From assembly GCA_015061955.1 (NCBI GenBank), contig SUVO01000006.1:1-64000 (forward strand): a stretch of DNA of 64,000 nucleotides, written 5' to 3'. Of the stretch, positions 52,964 to 62,041 are shown one piece after another. This DNA comes from Verrucomicrobiaceae bacterium (lineage in GTDB: Bacteria; Verrucomicrobiota; Verrucomicrobiia; Opitutales; Intestinicryptomonadaceae). How positions within the stretch are numbered: the first letter of the stretch is position 1; the number at the start of each line of letters is the position of its first letter. The notes under the pieces were generated by a model that did not search any database, was not told the DNA's origin, and was given only the letters and a program-made list of their open reading frames with translations. Both the position numbers and the translations under genes were made by a program.

Positions 52964-54442
52964 ATGATGAGGATATTAAATAACATAATAATTTTTGCTA
53001 TATCTATAATCTTGGCTGGTTGTGTAGTTGGTCCAGATTACAAAGACGCATCTACAGAGCTTTCTATCTCAGATATTACAGAGGAACATTTTTATAGAGA
53101 TGAAAATCTTTGGAAAGATGCAACTCCTTCCGATAAACTGCCAAAAGGTAATTGGTGGGAAGTCTTCAACGATGAAGTGTTGGAAGATTTGTTGAAATTA
53201 TGCAAAGATAATTCACCAACATTAGCATCGGCATTTTATAAAATAGAAAAAGCTCGTGAGGCTGTAAGAATTGATGCAGCCGATTTATATCCACATGCAA
53301 ATGGTAATGCAAGTTATTCAAAGGCTGAACGTTCGCATAATTTAAAATCGTCAAGTACATACGAAAAATGGCTTTTGGGCATGGGCTTTACTTGGGATTT
53401 AGATTTCTTTGGCAGAGTTCAACGCATTGTTGAAGCCGATATAGCCGATGCCGAAGCTCAACTTTATGCATACAACAATTTAATGTTGTCGTTGCAATCA
53501 CAGGTGGCAGTTGAGTATTTTACAATTCGTCAGTATATAGCCGAAGTTGATTTGCTTTTGCGAACAATTGATGTTCGTAAAAAACAAACAGAGTTGGTGC
53601 GTCGCCGAGTAAAACTCGATTTTGCAAATGAGTTAGACTTACAGCGTGCATTACAACAAGAATACGAAGCTGTAGCACAGCTTTCAACACTTGAACGTCA
53701 GATAGCAATATCTAAGAACAGAATGGCTATTTTGATTGGGTTATCGCCTTCAAGTTTGATTTTAAACGACCAACCGTTAACAGAGAAACTTCCAAAATTG
53801 CCAGAAGCAGTGCCATCGCAGTTGTTGGAGCGTCGCCCAGATGTAGCAGAGGCTGAACGCAAAGTGTGTGCGGCAAATGCTAGGATTGGTGCTGCACAAG
53901 CAGCGTTTTTCCCAACGGTTTCGATATCGGCAAACACAGATTTAACTGCAAATAAAATTGAAAAGCTTGTAAATTCAAGTTCGTTTGCTTGGGGGGTAAG
54001 TCCTCAAATTTATATCCCGATATTTCAGGCAGGGCGTATTATTGCACAGAAACGTGTAGCATTGGCGGCTCATAAAGAAGCTTTAGAAGATTATAAAGCT
54101 ACTGTTTTAAGTGCTATCGGGCAGGTTGAAAATTCGCTTTCTGAAATAAATTATTTGAAACGCGAGTACGAAAAACGTCGCGATGTTACTATTGCATCGT
54201 TGAAAGTTCAAGAGCTCACACAAAAGCAGTATGATCAGGGATATGTTGATTACTTCTCTGTAAGTGATGCTCAACGTTTAGCGTTAGAGAATGAAAGATT
54301 ACAAATACGTTTGCGTGGCGACCAATTTAGAGCATGTGTAGCTTTGATATCTTCGCTTGGTGGTGGTTGGACATTGCCTAAGGAAGAAGATAAAGAAACA
54401 GAAAAAACTTTTGTGCCTCGCGCATTAGAGTTGTACAAATAA
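52964..54442 (+). CDS. Outer-membrane efflux lipoprotein, TolC/NodT type
   Basis: About 492 aa. The lipobox IILAGC is followed by VVGPDYKDA, the standard NodT-type start. The OEP fold is supported by GNWWEVFNDEVLEDLLKLC, RRVKLDFANELDLQRA, RRPDVAEAERKVCAANARIG and LTQKQYDQGYVDYFSVSDAQ. It would form the outer channel of an RND or ABC exporter, whose inner-membrane parts are not in this window. The upstream TTG is passed over in favour of the ATG pair. A terminator follows. Confidence 0.9.
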   Translation: MMRILNNIIIFAISIILAGCVVGPDYKDASTELSISDITEEHFYRDENLWKDATPSDKLPKGNWWEVFNDEVLEDLLKLCKDNSPTLASAFYKIEKAREAVRIDAADLYPHANGNASYSKAERSHNLKSSSTYEKWLLGMGFTWDLDFFGRVQRIVEADIADAEAQLYAYNNLMLSLQSQVAVEYFTIRQYIAEVDLLLRTIDVRKKQTELVRRRVKLDFANELDLQRALQQEYEAVAQLSTLERQIAISKNRMAILIGLSPSSLILNDQPLTEKLPKLPEAVPSQLLERRPDVAEAERKVCAANARIGAAQAAFFPTVSISANTDLTANKIEKLVNSSSFAWGVSPQIYIPIFQAGRIIAQKRVALAAHKEALEDYKATVLSAIGQVENSLSEINYLKREYEKRRDVTIASLKVQELTQKQYDQGYVDYFSVSDAQRLALENERLQIRLRGDQFRACVALISSLGGGWTLPKEEDKETEKTFVPRALELYK

Positions 54443-54466
54443 CATTGTAATGCAGTAATATTAGAA

Positions 54467-54502
54467 AGAGGTTTTTTGTAGATTACAGAAAACTTCTTTT
54501 TT
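54467..54502 (+). terminator. Intrinsic terminator after the efflux gene
   Basis: Thirteen base pairs (54467-54479 with 54485-54497, two of them G-U), then T residues. It overlaps the stop codon of the converging sixA-like gene. Confidence 0.7.
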
Positions 54503-54995
54503 ATTTGTTTATAATTTCTGGCGAAATAAGAAATTCTAATGTCCACTCGCCAAAGAGATTTTCTTGACTTGGGGGTATAATCATATTTAAGCATGCCATG
54601 GTGGAAGTTTTAAAGGTGACGCATGCTTGTTTTTTACCTAAGAGAGTACGTGTTAAACTTTCTAAAAGTGGATTGTGTGCAACTATCAGTAAGTCGGCTC
54701 CGAAACACGAAAGTCCGGCAATCATTCTGGCAACCTCCTCGGGATAGGCTGTAGGGATTATTTCATTTGATGTTAAAACAGGGCAGTTTAAGTTGGTTTT
54801 TTGTACAAAAATATCGCTTGTCTGTCGTGCTCTGGTAAATGGACTATGCCATACTTGTGCTATATTCTCAAACAGATTGTTCGATACCGACTCAGCCAAT
54901 TTTATAACTTGTGCAACTCCGTAATCAGAAAGTTCTCTATCTTCATCGGGGAATGTTTCTTTTGCAGTGGCGTGGCGTAGTAGGAACAGTTTCAT
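54501..54995 (-). CDS. SixA-like phosphohistidine phosphatase
   Basis: 165 aa from the internal ATG (MKLFLLRHATAKETFPDED); the 20 residues before it look untranslated. Histidine-phosphatase motif LRHA, the Arg in HSPFTRARQT, and the later His in LLIVAHNPLLESL are intact. SixA proteins remove phosphate from histidine in phosphorelay domains. It is the last gene of the minus-strand operon that begins with an L,D-transpeptidase and an NtrC-like regulator, so a link to that signalling chain is possible. Confidence 0.88.
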   Translation of the reverse strand: MKLFLLRHATAKETFPDEDRELSDYGVAQVIKLAESVSNNLFENIAQVWHSPFTRARQTSDIFVQKTNLNCPVLTSNEIIPTAYPEEVARMIAGLSCFGADLLIVAHNPLLESLTRTLLGKKQACVTFKTSTMACLNMIIPPSQENLFGEWTLEFLISPEIINK

Positions 54996-54996
54996 A

Positions 54997-56328
54997 TTAT
55001 ACCGTTTTTGAATATTGTTGTGATGATGAAAGTCTGTTGTCGAAAAGCATTGCAATGTTGCGTAAGAAAATTCTGCCTGTATCGGTAACTATAAAGTAAT
55101 CGTCGAATAGTTGAACTAAATTGTCTTGTTGGAATTCTTCTAAACGCTTTATAGCATCAGCAAAGACTGTTTTAAAATCAACACCATAATTTTTATAAAC
55201 AACCTTAAGCGAACACATAATATCCATAATTATGCCTCTACGCACAATATCGTCGGCAGATAAAATTATTCCACGCTCAATAGGTAATGTTTCGTTGTTT
55301 ATGTGGTTTTCGTATGCTTGCATATCTTTTACATTTTGGCGATACGATGTTTTGGTATCGGAAATAGATGTAAGCCCAATCGCAAATGTATCTAAGCCAG
55401 CAAGTGTGCTATATCCCTGAAAATTTCTGTGTAAAGCTCCGTTTTTGCGAGCTTGAATTAGTGAGTCTTGAGGCTTTGCAAAGTGATCTAAGCCTATGTA
55501 TTCGTAGCCTGCATTTTCAAAAAAAGTTTTTGCAATGGTAAACAATTCAACTTTATCGTCAGAAGAAGGCAACGTGTTTTGTTCTAAGATTTTTTGTGAA
55601 GGTTTAACCCAAGGCACATGAGCGTATCCAAACAGAGCTATTCTATCTGGATTTAATTGCATTAAATCTTCCAAGGTTTTTGTGAAAGTTTCTGGCGTTT
55701 GAAGTGGCAACCCATAGATAATATCGGTGTTTATGCTTTCAATTCCCTTAGATCTAAAATAATCAATAAAAAGTTTATTTAATTGTTGAGGTTGTATTCT
55801 GTTTACAGCGTTTTGTACATCGGGATTTGTATCTTGAATTCCCATAGAAACTCTGTTTAAGCCTATTTTCAGAAAGGCATCGGCTTTTTGTTCTGTAAGT
55901 GTTCTTGGGTCGAATTCGCAAGAAATTTCTGCATTTGGGCATACAGTGAAGTATTTGTTTATTATTTCACCAACACGCAATATTTGTTCAGGGGTCATCA
56001 AATTAGGTGTGCCACCACCAAAATGAATTTGACGTAATTTACGTTTGCCCATTCCTAAATTACGCCATATTTCAAGTTCTTTTTCGATCAATGTTAAATA
56101 GGCATCGATTTTTTTTAAGTCGCTACATACGCTCGACGAACAGCCACAAAACCAACATAAACTTTTGCAAAATGGAACGTGAATATAAAGCGAAACAGGT
56201 AAATCGCCCATTGCAAGTTGAACTAATCTTTCTTTGTCAATATCGGCAGAAAAATGTAGTGCAGTGGGATACGAGGTGTATCGTGGTCCCGATGTAGCGT
56301 ATTTAGAAATTAAATTTTTAATATCCAT
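54997..56328 (-). CDS. hemN: Oxygen-independent coproporphyrinogen III oxidase
   Basis: 443 aa radical-SAM enzyme. The true HemN start (GPRYTSYPTALHF) is present. The cluster motif HVPFCKSLCWFCGC has Cys54, 58, 61 and 63, and HFGGGTPNLMTPEQ is conserved. These mark HemN proper rather than the HemW look-alike. It allows haem synthesis without oxygen, in keeping with an anaerobe. It lies one base from sixA and 3 nt from hemE. Confidence 0.95.
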   Translation of the reverse strand: MDIKNLISKYATSGPRYTSYPTALHFSADIDKERLVQLAMGDLPVSLYIHVPFCKSLCWFCGCSSSVCSDLKKIDAYLTLIEKELEIWRNLGMGKRKLRQIHFGGGTPNLMTPEQILRVGEIINKYFTVCPNAEISCEFDPRTLTEQKADAFLKIGLNRVSMGIQDTNPDVQNAVNRIQPQQLNKLFIDYFRSKGIESINTDIIYGLPLQTPETFTKTLEDLMQLNPDRIALFGYAHVPWVKPSQKILEQNTLPSSDDKVELFTIAKTFFENAGYEYIGLDHFAKPQDSLIQARKNGALHRNFQGYSTLAGLDTFAIGLTSISDTKTSYRQNVKDMQAYENHINNETLPIERGIILSADDIVRRGIIMDIMCSLKVVYKNYGVDFKTVFADAIKRLEEFQQDNLVQLFDDYFIVTDTGRIFLRNIAMLFDNRLSSSQQYSKTV

Positions 56329-56331
56329 TTT

Positions 56332-57360
56332 CTAATATCCTCGTATAGTTTGGCACATTGCTTCAACATTTTCAAGCTTTGCATCGGGTTTTATTCCGTG
56401 TGCTAAATTGAATATATGGCGCCCAAAATCTTTCATATCATCGATAATTTCTTTTGTGCGTAATGCTGTTTGTTGGGCAGTGGAATTGCTCAAAATTTCT
56501 GGTGGAAGATTGCCTTGAAGTCCGATATTATATTGGTTTCGAACTTCTGATAATTTTTTTGTTGCGTCGAGCGAATAGAAATCGGCATTTGTCTTTGTAG
56601 CTTCGGCTAATCTGCCCGACATTTCATTTGCGAATACTACCGATACTGCTTTACCTTTTATTTCTTCAACAATTTTTGCAATCCATTTACCTGAAAGCTC
56701 GTTGTAGCTGTTTAAAGAGGTTAATCCAGCGTGTGAATCAAAAACTTGAAATGCATCAATTTGTGTTTGTAATTGCATATTTGCATAGTTAATCGATGCT
56801 TGCGTTAAGGCGTTCATCATTTTTTCAAATAATACTGGATTACTTTGTTGTAATTGTAAAAGCTTTGGAAAACCTTGTATATTTTCGCCTTGAACAAGAT
56901 AGCATGCTAAAGTCCAAGGCGCTCCACAGAATCCATAAATAGCTTTGTGTGGTAGCTCATTGCGTAGTATTTGCAGTGCTTCTTTTACATATTGCAGATG
57001 TTGGCATACATCGTTTACGCGTGCAGTAAGTTCTATTACATCTTTTTCGTTCGACACTGTTTTTAACAGGCGAATACCTCCAGTATCTTTGAATTCATAT
57101 TCAAAACCCAACGCTTCTGCCACTACTAAAATATCTGAAAATATAATTGCACAATCAAAATCGAATCGGCGAATTGGTTGAAGTGTTGCCTCAACTGCTA
57201 AATCGGGAGTTTGAACAATTTGAGTAAACGTATGTGTTTTTTTTAGCTCACGATATTCTGGTAGAAAACGTCCAGCCTGACGCATCAACCAAACGGGTGG
57301 GCGATTTGTTTTTTTCCCAGATGTTGCGTCTTTAAAGAGTTCTCGAGATGTTTGTTTCAT
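56332..57360 (-). CDS. hemE: Uroporphyrinogen decarboxylase
   Basis: 342 aa; makes coproporphyrinogen III, the substrate of HemN downstream. The conserved PPVWLMRQAGRFLPEYRELK (Arg residues for the substrate carboxylates), IIFSDILVVAEALG (catalytic Asp), FCGAPWTLACYLV and FDSHAGLTSL are present. It overlaps murJ by 4 nt. Confidence 0.96.
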   Translation of the reverse strand: MKQTSRELFKDATSGKKTNRPPVWLMRQAGRFLPEYRELKKTHTFTQIVQTPDLAVEATLQPIRRFDFDCAIIFSDILVVAEALGFEYEFKDTGGIRLLKTVSNEKDVIELTARVNDVCQHLQYVKEALQILRNELPHKAIYGFCGAPWTLACYLVQGENIQGFPKLLQLQQSNPVLFEKMMNALTQASINYANMQLQTQIDAFQVFDSHAGLTSLNSYNELSGKWIAKIVEEIKGKAVSVVFANEMSGRLAEATKTNADFYSLDATKKLSEVRNQYNIGLQGNLPPEILSNSTAQQTALRTKEIIDDMKDFGRHIFNLAHGIKPDAKLENVEAMCQTIRGY

Positions 57361-58889
57361 TTTCTTTTGATAAGTTTTTTAAACTCGCTGAGCTTTTGAA
57401 ATTTTAAAATCTTCAGTACAACTAAATATGTTATACTTCCAACAGGGATAATTACTGCGCAAGCTGTTGCATAAAGTACTCTGCCTGATAAATAATTGCA
57501 CATAATTTCACGAATACCAAAACATACCAAAGCCATTATTACCGAAGCCAAAATTATTTTCAACATATCAGAATATATGTGCTTTATTTCAAATTTTTGT
57601 TTCAATTTAAAGTGTAATGCAATCGAAGTAAATATTGCCGCACTTACATTAGCTAAAGCTAAGCCAACTGTACCAAATTTAAACATAAAAATAACCGATA
57701 ATACTATGTTTAATGCAATTGCTATGTACGAAATTTTTACAGGAGTTTTTGTATCGCTATTAGAATGGAAACCTCGAGTTGCATATGTGGTAAATGCAAA
57801 GAAAGGAAGACCTATTACCGATGCAATCAAAACAGGCAAACATATATCTACATCTTTTATACTAAATAATCCCCACTGGAATAATAGTCCTAAAATTTCT
57901 TTTGCTAAAACTATTATACCAAACATTGCTGGTATTGAAATTGCCATTGAAGCTATTAAACCATCATCGTATTCTTTTTTGAAATCGTTGTTTAATTTTT
58001 GCGCAGCCAATTTTGCCAAACGTGGAAAATATACTGTAGCAATTGCTATGCTAAATACACCGAGTGGAAATTCTAAAATTCTGCTCGAAATATATAAAGC
58101 TTGTGTGGCATCGTTATTCAAGTTGAATGCTAATAATTTTGATATAAAAATATTTAACTGTACAACGGCTGCACCAATTAAAGCTGGTATAAACAGGGCA
58201 TACAACGACTTTATTTCTTCCGAATATTTTAAGTCGAATTTAAACTTCCAACCTTTTTTTATCAGACAATACGCAGGCATTACCATTTGTAAAACTCCAC
58301 CAACAAGCCAACCAAAACACATACTTAATGCAATGTTTTCAATGTCGGATTTCCCAAATATAGCAACGCCACAGAACAAACTTGCTATTATACAGGCATT
58401 TAAAACTATTGGTGTTATGGATGGAACTCCAAACGAGTCTAACACATTTAGTACCGAGCTAAATACTGCTGCAATACAAACCAACAATAAATACGGAAAT
58501 AAAACGATAGAGTATTTTGCTCCCAAGAAATATCGAGTATATTCTTGATCTATACACAGCAATCCTACTACCGACAATGCAACACCTACTGCAACAATAA
58601 TACTCATGCAAACTATTGCTCGCGATGTTATCTTATTTAGAAAATCGAAAGCTTGCTCAATACCTTTGTTTTTTTCTGCATTACTGAAAACTGGAACAAT
58701 AGCTCCCGATAACGCACCTTCGCCAAGTAGTCGGCGAAACAAGTTAGGCAGAGTAAATGCAAATGTATAAGCGCAACTAACAGCTCCAAGACTCATATAA
58801 GCCATAGTTAATGCATCGCGAAGTAGCCCAAATATACGCGAACCTATTGTTGCGCAAGATACTTTTAAAATGTTTATTAACTTACCCAC
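57357..58889 (-). CDS. murJ: Lipid II flippase MurJ
   Basis: 510 aa, about 14 hydrophobic segments, MOP superfamily. The N-terminal SRIFGLLRDALTMAYMSLGA, FTLPNLFRRLLGEGALSGAIVPVF, and FPLGVFSIAIATVYFPRLAKLA are MurJ hallmarks. It moves peptidoglycan precursors across the inner membrane. It stands between NtrC-like and hemE genes in the operon. Confidence 0.95.
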   Translation of the reverse strand: MGKLINILKVSCATIGSRIFGLLRDALTMAYMSLGAVSCAYTFAFTLPNLFRRLLGEGALSGAIVPVFSNAEKNKGIEQAFDFLNKITSRAIVCMSIIVAVGVALSVVGLLCIDQEYTRYFLGAKYSIVLFPYLLLVCIAAVFSSVLNVLDSFGVPSITPIVLNACIIASLFCGVAIFGKSDIENIALSMCFGWLVGGVLQMVMPAYCLIKKGWKFKFDLKYSEEIKSLYALFIPALIGAAVVQLNIFISKLLAFNLNNDATQALYISSRILEFPLGVFSIAIATVYFPRLAKLAAQKLNNDFKKEYDDGLIASMAISIPAMFGIIVLAKEILGLLFQWGLFSIKDVDICLPVLIASVIGLPFFAFTTYATRGFHSNSDTKTPVKISYIAIALNIVLSVIFMFKFGTVGLALANVSAAIFTSIALHFKLKQKFEIKHIYSDMLKIILASVIMALVCFGIREIMCNYLSGRVLYATACAVIIPVGSITYLVVLKILKFQKLSEFKKLIKRK

Positions 58890-58897
58890 GATACCTA

Positions 58898-60289
58898 CTA
58901 TTTATAGCCCATTTCATTTAGTTTTCTATGGAGAGTACGTCGGCTAATACCCAAAAGTTCTGCAGCCTTTGTCTTGTTGCCATTAGACGATTGCAATGCT
59001 TGTTCTATGAGCTTTATTTCGTTTTGTTTTGCAGAAAATTCTATCTGCGAGTTTTTTTCTGATTTTTCTGTACTGAAAAATTTGCTATCTAATTTGTCTG
59101 GTGAAATTTCTTCACCAGCGTGCATAACTGCTATGTTTTCACAGAAATTTCTAAGTTCTCTTACATTGCCTTTCCACGCGTATGATGATAATATTTGCAA
59201 TGCTTCGTTTGAAATTTTTGCAGGTTCAAGTTCGTTTTCTTTTGCAAAGAAATTCAGATAAGCCTCGAGCAATGCAGGTATATCTTCGGCATGTTCACGC
59301 AATGGTGGAACTTGTATTTCAACCACATTTAAGCGATAAAACAAATCTTCGCGAAACGTACCATTTTCAGCCATTTCAGCCAAGTTTTTATTTGTTGCGC
59401 AAACAATACGTACATCTACTGAAATTGGGGTATTACTACCTATGCGTTCAAAAGTTTTAGATTCCAAAAAACGCAACAGTTTTACTTGGGTAGATGCGTC
59501 GATTTCACCTATTTCATCTAAAAAAATAGTACCTTTATTTGCGGCTTCAAAACGTCCTATTCTACGTTGTACAGCACCAGTAAAGGCTCCTCTTTCGTAG
59601 CCGAACAATTCGCTTTCTAACAGATTATCGGGGATTGCTGCACAATGAACTGGTAGAAATTTTTCGTCTTTGCGTGGAGACGATGCATGTATGAGGTGTG
59701 CTACAAGTTCTTTACCAGTGCCAGTTTCACCTGTTATCAAAACAGTTGCCTTGCTTTTTGCGGCAGTCTGAGCTGTTGCAATAACCTGTTTCATCGCCTT
59801 ACTATTGGCAATAATTGCACCAAATTCTGATTTTGAGGTTGATAATTTTACATCGGCAGTTTCTACCTTTTTTGCTCTGAGCGAATTTATATGTTCGCTA
59901 TTTTTTTGCTGACGCTCTTTTTGTGCTTGTTCTCGTTTTTCTAGGAGCGTTTTTAGAGTATTTTCAAGTTTATCAATATCTACTGGTTTCGATATAAAAT
60001 CATCGGCACCACGTTTCATAGCTTCAACTGCCATTTCAACATTACCATAAGCTGTAAGCATTATACAAATGGGCTTATGTTCTACCGATATTGATTTGTC
60101 GATTACTGACATACCTGTCTTGCCCGACATTCTCAAATCAGTTATAACGGCATCAAAGTTTTCGGCATCTAACATTTTTATTGCGTCATCGGCATTCGAT
60201 GCAGCAAAAACATCGAAGTCGTCTCCCAAAGCTCTACACAGACCTTCGCGAGTATTTTTTTCATCGTCAACTATCAGTATACTTTGCAT
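58898..60289 (-). CDS. NtrC-family sigma-54-dependent response regulator
   Basis: 463 aa. The receiver has ILIVDDE and phospho-acceptor Asp51 (VITDLRM) with Lys in ISKPVD. The AAA+ domain has GETGTGKELVAHLIH, the sigma-54 loop GAFTGA, and GTIFLDEIGE. The Fis-type HTH NKTKAAELLGISRRTLHRKL ends the protein. It therefore activates sigma-54 promoters. No kinase is adjacent; the NtrB-like kinase at 48-49 kb is the only candidate in the window. It follows the L,D-transpeptidase gene after one base. Confidence 0.94.
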   Translation of the reverse strand: MQSILIVDDEKNTREGLCRALGDDFDVFAASNADDAIKMLDAENFDAVITDLRMSGKTGMSVIDKSISVEHKPICIMLTAYGNVEMAVEAMKRGADDFISKPVDIDKLENTLKTLLEKREQAQKERQQKNSEHINSLRAKKVETADVKLSTSKSEFGAIIANSKAMKQVIATAQTAAKSKATVLITGETGTGKELVAHLIHASSPRKDEKFLPVHCAAIPDNLLESELFGYERGAFTGAVQRRIGRFEAANKGTIFLDEIGEIDASTQVKLLRFLESKTFERIGSNTPISVDVRIVCATNKNLAEMAENGTFREDLFYRLNVVEIQVPPLREHAEDIPALLEAYLNFFAKENELEPAKISNEALQILSSYAWKGNVRELRNFCENIAVMHAGEEISPDKLDSKFFSTEKSEKNSQIEFSAKQNEIKLIEQALQSSNGNKTKAAELLGISRRTLHRKLNEMGYK

Positions 60290-60290
60290 T

Positions 60291-60821
60291 TTATTCCATA
60301 GATATTAGAACAATAGTGCCGTCGTTGACAACATCAAAAAGTTCTGCAACTTCATTGTTTCGCAAAAGGACGCAACCATGACTGTTTGGTGTGCCAATTT
60401 TATCTTCTTGATTTGTTCCATGTATGTAAACGTAGCGATTGTATGTATCTACATTCCCACCAGCGTTCTTGCCTTCTTCTAAGCCTCGCAGACGCATTAT
60501 ACGTGTTGTTATTAAATTTTTTGCTTGTTCTTCTTGTGTTTGTTCCGACACTAATCCACAAGCGATTCTGCCTCTAAAAACCGTAAAAAGTGGAGCATTA
60601 GCACCTATTTTACCATCTATTTTATGAAGTCCGATAGGCGTTCCATTTGAGTTTTCAACGCAACTTGGTGGATTTCGCGATGTAGATACATCGTAAATCT
60701 TTATCAATGTATCATTTTCAAATAAATAAAGTTTTTCTTTTGCAATAGATACAAAAAGAAGATGTTGACTTAATTCAACATTTAATTCATTACATTTACT
60801 TACAATTTTTTTATAGATCAT
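60291..60821 (-). CDS. L,D-transpeptidase-like (YkuD-fold) protein without signal peptide
   Basis: 176 aa. The catalytic motif is complete: YVYIHGTNQEDKIG, then SHGCVLLRNNEVAELFD with the active Cys. The beta-sandwich start (LLFVSIAKEKLYLFENDTLI) begins about 20 residues in, and the preceding residues are not a signal peptide. Unless export uses another start, the enzyme would be cytoplasmic, odd for a peptidoglycan cross-linker. It begins only 3 nt from the divergent asd start. It is first in the operon that includes murJ. Confidence 0.85.
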   Translation of the reverse strand: MIYKKIVSKCNELNVELSQHLLFVSIAKEKLYLFENDTLIKIYDVSTSRNPPSCVENSNGTPIGLHKIDGKIGANAPLFTVFRGRIACGLVSEQTQEEQAKNLITTRIMRLRGLEEGKNAGGNVDTYNRYVYIHGTNQEDKIGTPNSHGCVLLRNNEVAELFDVVNDGTIVLISME

Positions 60822-60824
60822 ATT

Positions 60825-61844
60825 ATGAGTAAAAAATATAGAGTAGGTATTGTTGGCGCTACTGGCGCTGTTGGTCAGGAACTTCTCGAATTATTAATTT
60901 CGAGAAATTTTCCAATGCAATCATTAACACTCTTGGCATCTTCTCGTTCGGCTGGCAAGAAAATTCAGCACGCAGGTGTAGAATATATTGTTGAAGAAAC
61001 TAAACCTGAATGTTTCGACAACCTCGATATCGCAATATTTTCGGCAGGTGGTACGCCATCTAAGATATTTGTTCCAGAGGCTGCAAAACGTGGTTGTATT
61101 GCAATCGACAATTCTTCTGCATTCAGAATGGATCCAAATGTTCCTCTTATTGTTCCAGAAGTTAATCCGCAAGCAATAAAAAATCATAAAAATATTATAG
61201 CTAATCCAAATTGTACCACTGCTATTTCGCTTATGGCTCTTTGCCCATTGCACAAAGAATTTGGTTTGAAGCGTTTCTTTGCTGCCACTTATCAAGCTGT
61301 ATCGGGTACTGGCGTTGCTGCTATGCAAGAACTCGAAGATCAGATGAAAGCCATAGCAAATGGCGAAGAACCTAAAGTTGAAGTGTATCCATATCAGATT
61401 GCTTACAATGTTCTTCCACATGTCGATGTTTTCCAAGACAATGGATACACAAAAGAAGAGCTAAAAATGCTCAACGAAACTCGCAAAATTTTAGAAGCTC
61501 CATACATAATGAACTCAACAACTTGTGTGCGTGTTCCTGTTATGCGTGCCCACAGTGTTGCTATAAATGCTGAGTTTGAAAAACCTGTTTCTGTTGAACG
61601 TGCTCGCGAAGTTATTTCGGCATTCTCTGGTGCTGAATTAATCGACGATATCGAAAACAAGAAATATCCAATGCCTTTATTCTGCCAACGCAAAGAAAAA
61701 TGTGCAGTAGGTAGAATCAGAAAAGATTTGGTATTTGAAAATGGTTTATCATTCTGGGTTGCTGGCGACCAACTTTGGAAAGGTGCAGCACTTAATGCAG
61801 TTCAGATTGCCGAATTAATTGCTCAAACTGAAGCAGATGCATAG
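60825..61844 (+). CDS. asd: Aspartate-semialdehyde dehydrogenase
   Basis: 339 aa; makes the precursor of lysine/diaminopimelate, threonine and methionine. RVGIVGATGAVGQELLELL (NADP site), IANPNCTTAISLMAL (catalytic Cys), TYQAVSGTGVAAMQEL, and PVMRAHSVAINAEFEKP are typical. It is followed by a strong terminator. The start codon is 3 nt from that of the divergent transpeptidase gene, so its promoter must lie inside that gene. Confidence 0.96.
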   Translation: MSKKYRVGIVGATGAVGQELLELLISRNFPMQSLTLLASSRSAGKKIQHAGVEYIVEETKPECFDNLDIAIFSAGGTPSKIFVPEAAKRGCIAIDNSSAFRMDPNVPLIVPEVNPQAIKNHKNIIANPNCTTAISLMALCPLHKEFGLKRFFAATYQAVSGTGVAAMQELEDQMKAIANGEEPKVEVYPYQIAYNVLPHVDVFQDNGYTKEELKMLNETRKILEAPYIMNSTTCVRVPVMRAHSVAINAEFEKPVSVERAREVISAFSGAELIDDIENKKYPMPLFCQRKEKCAVGRIRKDLVFENGLSFWVAGDQLWKGAALNAVQIAELIAQTEADA

Positions 61845-61870
61845 TGTGGGGAATAACATATCTTAATAGG

Positions 61871-61899
61871 AAAGGCTATTCTTTGAATAGCCTTTTTTG
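61871..61899 (+). terminator. Intrinsic terminator after asd
   Basis: AAAGGCTATTC (61871-61881), loop TTT, and a perfect complement (61885-61895) run into T residues. Confidence 0.88.
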
Positions 61900-62041
61900 T
61901 GTATGTATATAAATTGCCAATTGGTGCGTGCGTATCCTTTTTTTATCTTGACTATTTGGCTAATTTTTTATGGTATGTAGAGCAATATTAAGAGGCTGAA
62001 CTTATTGAATTTTAGCATTTATAATACGTTAGGAGATTTTT

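Noticed and set aside
57496-58548. 350-codon open frame on the plus strand
   Set aside because: It lies wholly antisense to murJ, which has clear family motifs on the other strand. The frame is a by-product of its codon bias.
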